Notes under the pieces: generated by a model | What the model saw: only the letters and a program-made list of their open reading frames with translations | What the model was told of the DNA's origin: nothing | Database searches by the model: none | IMG/VR virus record: IMGVR_UViG_3300025127_007573 | Span: 1 to 45,109 of that record | From: a virus | Length of the DNA stretch: 45,109 nt | Strand: one strand, 5' to 3' | Part shown: piece by piece, positions 1 through 6,621 of the stretch | How the letters are laid out: every line of letters starts with the position of its first letter | How positions within the stretch are numbered: position 1 is the stretch's first letter | Made by a program: the position numbers and the translations under genes

Positions 1-124
1 GGAACTATTCCCACCCATAAGGCGAAGCACGCCGAGGTTAAAGATAATGAAGTTCCGACACTAATGGCTATAAGAGGATTAGCCACCCTCATAACAAAAT
101 GAGACACTCGAAAGGGCCGCGAGT
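1..124 (+). ncRNA. Candidate structured RNA of unknown class (5' end may be cut by the window)
   Basis: Four non-overlapping helices can be drawn in the first 124 bases. GGAACT 1-6 pairs with AGTTCC 51-56 and encloses the hairpin GGCG 21-24/CGCC 30-33. TGGCTA 65-70 pairs with TAGCCA 80-85. CTCAT 88-92 pairs with ATGAG 99-103. ACTCG 106-110 pairs with CGAGT 120-124. This density of perfect short stems just upstream of the first gene suggests a structured transcript or leader. I recognise no tRNA, intron core or named phage RNA here. Several 5-6 bp stems can occur by chance, so this is a weak call. Confidence 0.3.
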
Positions 125-150
125 ATAAACAAAGATCCCCCTTTTATATT

Positions 151-474
151 ATGAAATACTATATCTCCCAAACTATTGTTGAACTTGTTGATGGTCGCCT
201 GACCGGTCGAGAAGTAGTATTGACCCGCGCTGATGCCAAAGTAGATAAAGACTCTGCGAGGCTTCAAAATGTTAAACTGTTCAAATCAAAGCTGCAAGCT
301 ATGGGTATACCTAACCTGCATGTAAACAAATACGAGAAGAAGCGTTATAATAAACTTGTGAGAGAACAGAATAAACATAGAAAAGAAGTCAAACTAACAG
401 TTGCCGATATTGCTGAGATGACTAAACAGGCGGTTGAAGCTGATTTATTGACTAAGGAACGTGATGATGTTTAG
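151..474 (+). CDS. Hypothetical protein, 107 aa
   Basis: I do not recognise this protein. The first 28 residues look like beta strands. The middle and C-terminal half is helical and strongly charged, with a Lys/Arg-rich stretch around residues 55-80. There is no signal peptide, membrane segment or Cys. The ATG has no clear Shine-Dalgarno sequence; it sits directly after TTTTATATT, which resembles a -10 box, so the true start may be further in. The 3' end overlaps the next gene by 8 bases, which suggests co-translation. It could be a small nucleic-acid-binding protein, but only its charge supports that. Confidence 0.6.
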   Translation: MKYYISQTIVELVDGRLTGREVVLTRADAKVDKDSARLQNVKLFKSKLQAMGIPNLHVNKYEKKRYNKLVREQNKHRKEVKLTVADIAEMTKQAVEADLLTKERDDV

Positions 475-652
475 CATCGGAGAACTCATAAAAAGAAAAA
501 CTATTATCAACAGACCTAAAGGGTATTGTGTAGTTGTAGATAAGCAAGGAGATAACTACGTTTTATACAATAACTCTCTTAAATGTTTACAGACTGTTGC
601 CTTAGCTGTTATAGATGGTCTGTATATTTCAGTAGTAGATGATGGTAGTTAG
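467..652 (+). CDS. Small SH3-like ('VGDhV' family) protein, 61 aa
   Basis: I chose ATG 467 over GTG 461 and ATG 464 because AAGGAA at 454-459 then has a normal spacing of seven bases. The protein opens with FSIGELIKRK, matching the 'hxVGDhV' opening of the other small family members in this window. It then has the beta pattern GYCVVVDKQGDNYVLY. The expected fold is a five-stranded SH3-like barrel with no catalytic residues. This is one of the shortest members. Its function is unknown; known small SH3-like domains bind nucleic acids or proteins. The gene overlaps the end of the preceding one. Confidence 0.6.
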   Translation: MFSIGELIKRKTIINRPKGYCVVVDKQGDNYVLYNNSLKCLQTVALAVIDGLYISVVDDGS

Positions 653-879
653 TTATTTGTTGGTCTATGTGGTTGTATGATTGTTAATGTTTTATATTGT
701 GATATTGTTTGTGTATGATTTTTGTTGTAGTATTTAATATATATACCCTTGCTCGATGTTTGTCAAGGTGTGAGTTTCATGCGACAACAATACCTAACAA
801 TGTCCTGCACTTACGATGACGTGTATCATCAATGATTTCAACTACTTACGCGCTTTACATTCTTTTGACATTTGATCGC
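653..879 (+). other. Noncoding stretch without a convincing gene
   Basis: No ORF longer than about 20 codons with a ribosome site is seen here. The first 100 bases are rich in T and G and run into an AT tract (TATTTAATATATATA near 731-745). A small hairpin, GATGA/TCATC around 817-832, follows. The stretch probably serves as the upstream region of the promoter at 880-908. Confidence 0.4.
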
Positions 880-908
880 TTGATTTGTGCGTGAGAGTAT
901 AGTATAAT
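880..908 (+). promoter_or_regulatory. Sigma70-type promoter
   Basis: TTGATT (880-885) and TATAAT (903-908) are separated by 17 bases. This gives a perfect -10 box, a good -35 box and ideal spacing. The predicted start of transcription is near 915. The downstream GAGAGGGA at 923-930 and ATG 935 make this a complete expression unit for a micropeptide. A second TTGACA at 865-870 is too far from the -10 box to matter. Confidence 0.6.
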
Positions 909-934
909 AAGAGTATAGAAAAGAGAGGGATTCT

Positions 935-1018
935 ATGTATACAACTGAAGATAAGATCGTCGATGGCCTGTGTGCCGCACTGTGGACCGCTATGTTTATT
1001 ATGCTGATGGCCTACTAG
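935..1018 (+). CDS. Putative membrane micropeptide, 27 aa
   Basis: This 27-codon ORF starts at ATG 935, five bases after the strong ribosome site GAGAGGGA. It is preceded by a near-consensus promoter. The first ten residues are polar and acidic. Residues 11-27 (starting GLCAALW) are hydrophobic with several Met and Ala, enough for one membrane helix. I know no homolog. Such peptides in phages are often host-takeover or lysis-timing factors, but that is only analogy. The good promoter and ribosome site are the main reason to call a gene. Confidence 0.45.
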   Translation: MYTTEDKIVDGLCAALWTAMFIMLMAY

Positions 1019-1019
1019 T

Positions 1020-1110
1020 GACACTACATATAGTGTCTGCATGCGCGAGTAATAGCAAAATCCCTAGGGGAGTATAACGCATGCACACTACATGTAGGTT
1101 TATGCGCGAG
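1020..1110 (+). repeat. Imperfect direct repeat, first copy containing a perfect hairpin
   Basis: GACACTA (1020-1026) and TAGTGTC (1031-1037) form a perfect 7-bp stem with a 4-base loop. The same sequence begins a unit, ACACTACAT...ATGCGCGAG (1021-1049), which recurs at 1085-1110 as ACACTACATGTAG...ATGCGCGAG. The second copy has lost the hairpin. The hairpin directly follows the stop codon at 1018, so it could be a processing site, a weak terminator or a protein-binding site. It lacks a following T-run. Confidence 0.4.
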
Positions 1111-1176
1111 ACGAGAGTACATAAACGAATACAGTTTATTATTAACATAAGAACTGTTTAGCTTGGAGGATATTGT

Positions 1177-1320
1177 TTGCCGAGAGTAAAGAACATAATA
1201 AAAAGAGTAGGGGAAACCTGCACAATCGTCGTGTGCTATGCGCCAGTGATTGCATATGTATACAGTTATGTATTATTTGATAGTGTGATAGGTAGAACTG
1301 ACAGTAATATGACAAAATGA
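1177..1320 (+). CDS. Putative small membrane protein, 47 aa, TTG start
   Basis: GGAGG at 1165-1169 lies seven bases before TTG 1177, an ideal spacing, and the frame stays open for 47 codons. The N-terminus is basic (PRVKNIIKRVG). A membrane-compatible segment follows (CTIVVCYAPVIAYVYSYVLF, residues 15-34), with a polar tail after it. The basic-then-hydrophobic layout predicts the N-terminus in the cytoplasm. No known family is recognised. A TTG in another frame at 1173 gives a 35-codon ORF with no clear character and poorer spacing. Confidence 0.45.
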   Translation: MPRVKNIIKRVGETCTIVVCYAPVIAYVYSYVLFDSVIGRTDSNMTK

Positions 1321-1345
1321 TTTGACTGTTTATTGACAAGGGCCA

Positions 1346-1370
1346 CCCCCTACCCCCCTACCCCCCCACC
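1346..1370 (-). other. C-rich tract; possible G-quadruplex on the minus strand
   Basis: The + strand reads C5-TA-C6-TA-C7-A-CC inside an otherwise AT-rich intergenic region. The minus strand therefore has three G-tracts of 7, 6 and 5. Because the G7 tract can split into two G3 runs, four runs with short loops are available for an intramolecular quadruplex; the + strand could form an i-motif. It lies between the gene ending at 1320 and the SH3-like cluster starting at 1470. It might stall replication or transcription, or be a replication or packaging signal; none of these is shown. Confidence 0.5.
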
Positions 1371-1469
1371 GGAATCTATGTCTCTAGACTTGACATATCC
1401 CTCACATGCCGGCTAAGTACGTTTTCAATACGCCTAAAAATTTTCCAGATTATAGCACCTAGTTACTGA

Positions 1470-1760
1470 GTGGGATATTGGGAAAGAGTGAAGGACTTCT
1501 TCGAAAAGCCACCAGTAGGTCACGATCTTGAAGTGGGTTGCTTGGTTACATGTACATGCCATGGAGGCGTGGCGTTAGTGTTGGAGTTATACGACCAACC
1601 AGATGAAGAAGATTATCCAAATATGAACATGGCAAAAATATGGTGGGTAAAATTACCGCATTCAAATATAGATCGCGTGTGGATGCATACTATAGCGAGA
1701 TTACACCGGTATCCAAGCGCACCTAAAAATAAAACAGATCCCAAAAATACCGCAAAATAA
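1470..1760 (+). CDS. Small SH3-like ('VGDhV' family) protein, 96 aa
   Basis: Residues 18-28 (HDLEVGCLVTC) carry the family opening. They are followed by a GVALVLELYDQ strand, a KIWWVKLP strand (the 'YxVxW' position) and a closing IARLHRY. The start is GTG 1470, without a strong ribosome site; a second GTG at 1488 behind GGGAAAGA is possible. The 36 bases before the GTG resemble those before the GTG at 1780. A Lys/Asn-rich tail (residues 88-96) is probably disordered. It is first of three tandem family members, and the codons here are richer in G and C than in most of the window. Confidence 0.6.
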   Translation: MGYWERVKDFFEKPPVGHDLEVGCLVTCTCHGGVALVLELYDQPDEEDYPNMNMAKIWWVKLPHSNIDRVWMHTIARLHRYPSAPKNKTDPKNTAK

Positions 1761-1779
1761 ATTTTCAGATATTTACTTA

Positions 1780-2061
1780 GTGGGCAATGACAAGGATTAT
1801 ATAATAAGAATCCAAGAATTGGATGTAGGTGACTTAGTGACTTTTTGTGGGTACAACTATACACCAGACTTTCTAATTTATGATGAGGTTAGGGACGGTA
1901 CATTGGGAATAGTAATAGAAAAGATCACATCTATTGGTACGTATATGGGGGGCAAACCGCTTAACAAGACTTATCGGGTATACTGGTTTAAAAGTGGAGA
2001 GCAAACAACGGAGTTGCGCGACTATTTGCGGTTGTATACTAGCGGAGACGTTTATAAATGA
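1780..2061 (+). CDS. Small SH3-like ('VGDhV' family) protein, 93 aa
   Basis: The core motif LDVGDLVTFCGYN is at residues 14-26. Next come the strand GTLGIVIEKITS, a basic turn and YRVYWFKSGEQT, and the protein closes with LRDYLRLY. This is the classic layout of the set: VGD turn, valine-rich strand, aromatic YxVxW strand and a final short helix/strand. The start is GTG 1780, preceded by TTTTCAGAT and TTTACTTA, a copy of the arrangement before 1470. The 3' end overlaps the next family member by 4 bases, so the two are probably translated together. Confidence 0.65.
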   Translation: MGNDKDYIIRIQELDVGDLVTFCGYNYTPDFLIYDEVRDGTLGIVIEKITSIGTYMGGKPLNKTYRVYWFKSGEQTTELRDYLRLYTSGDVYK

Positions 2062-2366
2062 ACGCGTTACGCGGCAAAATAAAACCTGTTAAGAATTCGA
2101 GAGTGAAATTGGGCGACGTTGTGACGTTCCTATCATACACACCTTTCGTAGAAGGTCGTACACCATGGGGCACAATTGTGGAGCAAGTGGATAGAGGTAT
2201 CACAGGTACACATATGTTGTGTGCGATACAGTGGTTCAATACAGCGCCCGGGCATAGGGGCCATATATCGTACCATTATTCGAATGAACTCGTACAGCTT
2301 GAGGAAAAGTTATCATATGACGCTGCGTTGTCGCGTGTGACCGAACCTGACGGCAATAAGGCATAA
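2058..2366 (+). CDS. Small SH3-like ('VGDhV' family) protein, 102 aa
   Basis: VKLGDVVTFLSYTPFVEG begins near residue 16. GTIVEQVDRGITG and MLCAIQWFN follow, and NELVQLEEK closes the barrel near residue 78. The last 20 residues are an extra, probably disordered tail. It overlaps the preceding paralog by ATGA, which fixes the start. Sequence identity to its two upstream neighbours is low outside the motif positions, so the triplet is an old expansion and not a recent duplication. A hairpin that may end transcription lies just downstream at 2370-2386. Confidence 0.65.
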   Translation: MNALRGKIKPVKNSRVKLGDVVTFLSYTPFVEGRTPWGTIVEQVDRGITGTHMLCAIQWFNTAPGHRGHISYHYSNELVQLEEKLSYDAALSRVTEPDGNKA

Positions 2367-2369
2367 TTT

Positions 2370-2386
2370 CGCACGTTGTTGGTGCG
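2370..2386 (+). terminator. Weak hairpin terminator candidate
   Basis: CGCAC (2370-2374) and GTGCG (2382-2386) flank a 7-base loop and are followed by TATTTT. The stem is short, so termination would be partial. A second perfect stem, CCGCAT 2415-2420/ATGCGG 2430-2435, lies 30 bases on, before the next gene. Confidence 0.3.
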
Positions 2387-2567
2387 TATTTTCGCATAGG
2401 CCGACGTTTTGTGTCCGCATTGCTAGATTATGCGGTCATATCTTGTTCTGCGATTGTGGACGATTTGTGAGCAATTGTCTGCGTTGTGTCTGGGGAAGAA
2501 AAATTTTACGGAAGAAACCGAACAATGTAGACTATTTAAAACTGGAAAAAATTTTGGTTTTAAAAAC

Positions 2568-2840
2568 ATGAAAATTACGAAGAAAAAATTGCGCGAATTA
2601 ATCATCGAAGAACTCTCTGCTGATGATAAAGCGGAAATTAAAAAAATTGCTTCGAAAGAAGCCGAAACTTTGCTAAAAAGCAAAACAATGAAGGACTTAG
2701 TTGCGAAGGAAGTAGAAAAGTCATTAAATAGCACTGCTAGTAAAGAACAGATTGGTGATATAACCAAAAAGGTTCTCAAAAAGTTGTATAAAGATTTATC
2801 TCTGCAACACCCATATATAATTGACCGAATAAAGGTTTAA
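2568..2840 (+). CDS. Small helical phage protein with capsid-targeting-like leader, 90 aa
   Basis: I start at ATG 2568. The 46 codons that could be added upstream read through hairpins and lack helical character. The first 20 residues, MKITKKKLRELIIEELSADD, form an amphipathic basic helix ending in an acidic patch, the kind of leader found on several other proteins here. The middle is a charged coiled-coil-like helix. The end, KLYKDLSLQHPYIIDRIKV, is a motif I associate with small proteins of marine T4-like phages, from memory and unverified. An ACTATTTA element lies 29 bases before the ATG. A virion or head-interior role is inferred. Confidence 0.6.
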   Translation: MKITKKKLRELIIEELSADDKAEIKKIASKEAETLLKSKTMKDLVAKEVEKSLNSTASKEQIGDITKKVLKKLYKDLSLQHPYIIDRIKV

Positions 2841-2886
2841 ATGTTAGTTTTTTTATAAAGATGACTAAGTATCGTGAATTAAAATT

Positions 2887-3165
2887 ATGTATCATTTCGC
2901 TCACATATTAATGATTGCTGCCCCTTTGATGGTGATGACTAATACCAATTACAAGGACATGAATGTATTTGTACCAAAAGCTGCAACAACGCAAAGTGAG
3001 CGATTAAAAGAATTTCTACCTAAAAGCGAATGTAATTTCAATGAGACTTCCGATATACTAACAAAAAAAATTAAATATTTTACTTACGATTGTCTTCAAC
3101 CAAACAATAATTGGCTTCTTATTAATGTGACGGAAGCTAATTACATTGATGTACTACGCAAATAA
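2887..3165 (+). CDS. Putative exported small protein, 92 aa
   Basis: The N-terminus has a short hydrophobic core (HILMIAAPLMVMT, residues 6-18) that could act as a signal peptide or membrane anchor, although the preceding residues lack a strong positive charge. The remaining 70 residues are polar and contain exactly two Cys (49 and 69), which could form a disulfide in the periplasm. I recognise no family. The gene overlaps the next by 17 bases. It is the only exported-looking protein among the small SH3-like genes around it. Confidence 0.45.
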   Translation: MYHFAHILMIAAPLMVMTNTNYKDMNVFVPKAATTQSERLKEFLPKSECNFNETSDILTKKIKYFTYDCLQPNNNWLLINVTEANYIDVLRK

Positions 3166-3406
3166 ATATTTCGCTGAAGATCTAAAAGTAGGTATGGCTT
3201 TTAAAGATGTGTTGAGTGGTGATGTTGGTATTCTGGTCAAACGCTACAACGTGATGGAGGGCTGGCCTGATTCAGGGCCTATATGGGCATGGGAGGTCTT
3301 ATGGACTGGCCCAGCTACAGATCACACAAATAATAACCAGCCATACACAGAGATGGGTATTCTTGGTATGATTAATGCCGGGCGCTTGGAGATGTGCGAT
3401 GATTAA
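3149..3406 (+). CDS. Small SH3-like ('VGDhV' family) protein, 85 aa
   Basis: ATG 3149 is preferred over TTG 3146. The motif LKVGMAFKDVLSGD starts at residue 12, with Met-Ala in place of Asp-hydrophobic. The strand VGILVKRYNV and the aromatic strand WAWEVLWTG follow. A longer loop with DHTNNNQPYTEMG comes before the closing strand RLEM. It overlaps the preceding gene by 17 bases and the following paralog by 8, so three family members (3149-3882) are read as one coupled set. Confidence 0.65.
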   Translation: MYYANKYFAEDLKVGMAFKDVLSGDVGILVKRYNVMEGWPDSGPIWAWEVLWTGPATDHTNNNQPYTEMGILGMINAGRLEMCDD

Positions 3407-3686
3407 CAACGATTTTGAATTGGAAAGGTTGCGCTCTCATGCAGATAATATTATATTGAATGTTGGTGACATAATTATCGATCATGTTTCGGATATGAGA
3501 GGTATTTTAGTAAATCGTATACATCATATTGATATTGAAGAAGATGATGTATATTTATGGGAAGTTAAACTTTTTAATAGACCTCAGAAATCTCACAATC
3601 CTATTATGGAAGAAGATGGTTTAAAATTTTCAATCGCCATAGGCACAGTGGAGTGGCATTCAGTTGAGCAATCAGAAAATAAATGA
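3399..3686 (+). CDS. Small SH3-like ('VGDhV' family) protein, 95 aa
   Basis: I use ATG 3399, preceded by TTGGAG at 3387-3392, and not the GTG/ATG further upstream. An N-terminal 20-residue helix comes before the motif ILNVGDIIIDHVSDMRGILV. DVYLWEVKLFN supplies the aromatic strand and IGTVEWHSVE closes. Compared with neighbours it has an extra acidic loop (DIEEDDV). Overlap with both adjacent genes implies translational coupling. Function is unknown; the fold is inferred from the strand pattern alone. Confidence 0.65.
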   Translation: MINNDFELERLRSHADNIILNVGDIIIDHVSDMRGILVNRIHHIDIEEDDVYLWEVKLFNRPQKSHNPIMEEDGLKFSIAIGTVEWHSVEQSENK

Positions 3687-3882
3687 AACCGGTTGGTGGA
3701 CAACATATGCAGCCGGCGATTTGGTTGTAGTTAACAACAAACATTTAGGTATTGTTTTGGATAAAGCATACACAAAACAAGAGACACTATTTCCATTTGT
3801 GAAAGTTTATTTATTGGAAGATAATGACACGTATGACTACGGAGTCAATTCTTTAGAAATAGTTTCGAAAGCAAGCTCTTAG
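3664..3882 (+). CDS. Small SH3-like ('VGDhV' family) protein, 72 aa, TTG start
   Basis: The only in-frame start before the motif is TTG 3664, with GGAG at 3650-3653; the nearby ATG 3683 is out of frame. YAAGDLVVVNNKHLGIVLDKAY (residues 15-36) holds the family signature, VKVYLLEDN the middle strand and SLEIVSKA the end. It overlaps the preceding gene by 23 bases. It is the last of this triplet and is followed by a 238-base intergenic region containing a promoter candidate. Confidence 0.6.
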   Translation: MSNQKINETGWWTTYAAGDLVVVNNKHLGIVLDKAYTKQETLFPFVKVYLLEDNDTYDYGVNSLEIVSKASS

Positions 3883-4011
3883 TTTCTATATACTATAATG
3901 AAGTTGTCAAGAAAACTAATGGAGCAGATTAGTGTTGGTGCGATATACGTCAATATTTGTTTGTTTTTTTTTGGCACACATATTGAATCAATCGAGTTGC
4001 AACTCTTAAGT

Positions 4012-4042
4012 TTGACAAATATATCTTTGTTTCTTTTATATT
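4012..4042 (+). promoter_or_regulatory. Promoter candidate for the serine protease gene
   Basis: A consensus TTGACA (4012-4017) is followed after 19 bases by TATATT (4037-4042), and a TATAAT lies a little further on (4044-4049). Spacing is longer than ideal, so strength may be modest. The surrounding 3883-4120 is very AT-rich and contains no gene I can support. Confidence 0.4.
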
Positions 4043-4120
4043 TTATAATTCAAAATAAAAACCAATCAAGTTAGTTCTGCTATTTAGTGAGTAAAGCAAT
4101 TACATTATAAGGGGCAAAAA

Positions 4121-4846
4121 ATGAAAAACTTATTATTATTTATTAGTATTTTGTTTGGGTCTGCGACACCAGCACCAAACACTAATACAGCAACAGAGCC
4201 AACATCTACAATTGTAGAATCTGTAAATTCATCGTTTTCTAGAGTTGAATTAAATGTTAGGGAGGCCGCTGTTAAAGTTTTGGCCAACGGAGGACATGGC
4301 TCAGGATCATATTTGGTGCATAAAGGGTTTCATTTTGTGCTGACGGCTCAACATGTAGCCGATGGTCCTCTAGGTAAAAGTTACGTTATTTCAAAAAATG
4401 AGGAAATAAGATCAGCAACGTTGGTATATTCTAGTCCCGCCGATGACATAGCAGTATTAATGATCAGTAAACCATTTAGATATATTGAACCAATAAAATA
4501 TAAACCAGTTAAATCAACGGCCCAAGTTGGCGATGAAATTGCTTATTCTGGATTCCCTTCATCTCATAAACTTATGAGTATACGTGGTCGAGTTGCTGGC
4601 TATGAAAATAAAATAGGGTCTGGAAAACAAATTATTCTTCACACGTATGGGTGGTTTGGCTGTTCTGGTTCAGTAATTTATAACAAAAAAGGTGAAGTAG
4701 TTGGTGTGCTTTGGGGCGTAGATGTAGAATATTATCCATCAATGGCAATTATAGAAGATATGATTTGGGTTGTACCAATTGAAAAACTTGATATTCAAAA
4801 AACAATTAATAGAATTTGTAAATACAACAAGCTAAAATTCTGCTAA
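4121..4846 (+). CDS. Secreted trypsin-like serine protease, 241 aa
   Basis: This is a chymotrypsin/HtrA-fold peptidase. The catalytic triad can be seen: His78 in TAQHVAD, Asp109 in SPADDIAVL and Ser182 in GCSGS, a variant of the usual GDSGG. Residues 1-17 resemble a signal peptide (one Lys, then LLLFISILFGSATPA), followed by a Thr/Ser-rich linker, so the enzyme probably acts in the periplasm or outside the cell. There is no PDZ domain, so it is not a full DegP-type protein. The start at 4121 has AAGGGG seven bases upstream. It could process virion or host envelope proteins; the substrate is unknown. Confidence 0.8.
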   Translation: MKNLLLFISILFGSATPAPNTNTATEPTSTIVESVNSSFSRVELNVREAAVKVLANGGHGSGSYLVHKGFHFVLTAQHVADGPLGKSYVISKNEEIRSATLVYSSPADDIAVLMISKPFRYIEPIKYKPVKSTAQVGDEIAYSGFPSSHKLMSIRGRVAGYENKIGSGKQIILHTYGWFGCSGSVIYNKKGEVVGVLWGVDVEYYPSMAIIEDMIWVVPIEKLDIQKTINRICKYNKLKFC

Positions 4847-4882
4847 AATATAACTACTTATACAAAACACTAGGATTACAGC

Positions 4883-6568
4883 ATGTCAGATTTAAAATCA
4901 ATTCTTCAAGAAGAATATAATAAGGTTGCTTCAACAATTAAAGGCAAAGATCTTTTGCAAATGGTTGAAGAAGTCATGGAACTTCCCATTTCAAAGTACC
5001 TTGTACCTGAACTTGTACAGGAAAGAAAAACTCAAGATTTAACATTCAAGCTTTCCATGATTCCTGAGATTGAAGTTTCTGAGCTAGGTTGGTCTGATGT
5101 TCGAACGCCTGAAGGCGGAGGTGAACCAGTCAAGGGACGCGATCGCCAGTTACTTGAAAGTTACTTAGAAAACATCCTTGGCGGTGAAGTTGCGCGCGGG
5201 TTAGATTCACTACCACAACAGCTTGACAAGCTCTCTAGTTTTTATAATAATCCTGAACAATATTTAGAGTCAGCTGAAACACGTCCTGAAAAAATTCAAC
5301 AAGCTGTATCTATGCTTGTTTTTTACAAAACTCTTACTAAGATTATTGCTAATTTTAATGCATCATCCGCAGGTTTTAGTTTTGAGTCTTTTTTGGCAAC
5401 TTTACTTGATGGGGTTCAAGTGCCGGCAAACACTGGTACAATTGCTGACTTTTACGCCGGCGGTACAGACGGAGAGCCTATCAGCCTCAAACTTTATAAT
5501 GAAAAGAGCGTCGAGGTCGGTGGTAGTTTTGTCGATCTTGTTGGCGATCTTTTAAATGACTCCAAAGATAATCGTATGACTTATCTTGTTGTTATGAAAA
5601 ATCTTAAAGGTGAAGCTGAAAATTTAACTGGTAATTTAACTTTTTATCAATTTGATTTTACTCTCGACAATGTTATGGATATCATTGGCGACTCAAAGCC
5701 TGCCTCAGCAGCAACAATTATTTTGCCTCTAGAGGGTAATGAAATTTCTGACGTTGAGGCTCCAGAGCGCATCAGAATTACTAGTGATATGGTGCAAGAG
5801 CTTTTTGTTCAAAATCTTAATGATATTGTTAAGAATGAACAAGCAGTCGAAGCAATTATTAGCAGTCCATATTTTCAGTATGGTACAGATGAAATGCTTT
5901 CTATTGCTAGTAGTTCTACACCTGTCCGTCGTTATGCAGACAAAAGAAAAGCTAGTAACCGTGAAAATATGGAACAAGTTTTGAGAGGTATGCCCGCTTT
6001 TGAAAATGAAGAGAATGTTGATCAAATTGTTTTAGCTATTTATGGTGCCCTTGACAAAGCCGCAGTCCAAGTCAAGGAGTTGCGCGCCGGCCGAAAAGAA
6101 AAAATTGCACAAATTCTACCATCTTTATCAACCTATCGAGTTACTAAAGGCAGTAAGGGCGAAAAAAGAGCGTCAGAAGCTGAGAACATCAATGTAGCAG
6201 CTGAAAAAAGTATCGAATACTATGACAATCTTAAAGGTAATAGGGATGCACAGAAAAAAGCATTGCTAAAAACTAATGGATATTTAAATGAAATGCAATT
6301 TTCATTAAACAAAGCCGAAGTTATGAAACTTGCTGAACCCATGGCCTCTCTTGAAGTGGGAGCAGAAGCAATTCAAAAAATGTTAAGTCAAACGACATCG
6401 CTTTTAAATTCAGAAGTTTTTGCTATTTTTGATTCTCTTCGAAACTTATCAGATAATCTCAATGGTTTCTTTGCTAGTGGTCTCGGTGACACGGAAAAAG
6501 CTACCGAAGCAATTGGTAATGCTCAAGATATTGAAACGAAAACAGAAAAAGTTAAGTCTGACTCATAA
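4883..6568 (+). CDS. Large conserved phage protein with PD-(D/E)XK-like pattern, 561 aa
   Basis: I know no assigned function; proteins of this look occur in marine myoviruses (memory, unverified). The N-terminal 160 residues are mainly helical with an acidic LQEEYNK start. Residues 164-225 read as a possible nuclease core: FE at 167-168, D189 in TIADFYAGG, and SLK at 201-203. This fits the E...D...xxK order of the PD-(D/E)XK fold but with Ser in the acidic position. The C-terminal half is helical and coiled-coil-like. ACTACTTA lies 22 bases before the ATG. It opens a run of leader-bearing proteins, so it may be a virion component. Confidence 0.6.
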   Translation: MSDLKSILQEEYNKVASTIKGKDLLQMVEEVMELPISKYLVPELVQERKTQDLTFKLSMIPEIEVSELGWSDVRTPEGGGEPVKGRDRQLLESYLENILGGEVARGLDSLPQQLDKLSSFYNNPEQYLESAETRPEKIQQAVSMLVFYKTLTKIIANFNASSAGFSFESFLATLLDGVQVPANTGTIADFYAGGTDGEPISLKLYNEKSVEVGGSFVDLVGDLLNDSKDNRMTYLVVMKNLKGEAENLTGNLTFYQFDFTLDNVMDIIGDSKPASAATIILPLEGNEISDVEAPERIRITSDMVQELFVQNLNDIVKNEQAVEAIISSPYFQYGTDEMLSIASSSTPVRRYADKRKASNRENMEQVLRGMPAFENEENVDQIVLAIYGALDKAAVQVKELRAGRKEKIAQILPSLSTYRVTKGSKGEKRASEAENINVAAEKSIEYYDNLKGNRDAQKKALLKTNGYLNEMQFSLNKAEVMKLAEPMASLEVGAEAIQKMLSQTTSLLNSEVFAIFDSLRNLSDNLNGFFASGLGDTEKATEAIGNAQDIETKTEKVKSDS

Positions 6569-6621
6569 TTCTAACTGACAAACGTACTATTTAAGTCTGT
6601 AGTTGAGGAATTTTATATCTT

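Noticed and set aside
1-124. tRNA, group I intron core or GOLLD-type RNA at the left end
   Set aside because: No T-loop, no intron core signature and no features I could match with confidence; left as an unclassified structured candidate.
1081-1161. 26-codon ORF between the repeat copies
   Set aside because: It has an ATG after AGGGGAG-like sequence but codes for a basic peptide without character and mostly covers the repeat; not supported enough for a gene.
2430-2567. N-terminal extension of the 2568 gene
   Set aside because: The upstream codons cross a perfect hairpin and give a Cys/Trp-containing segment unlike the rest; ATG 2568 begins the recognised leader.
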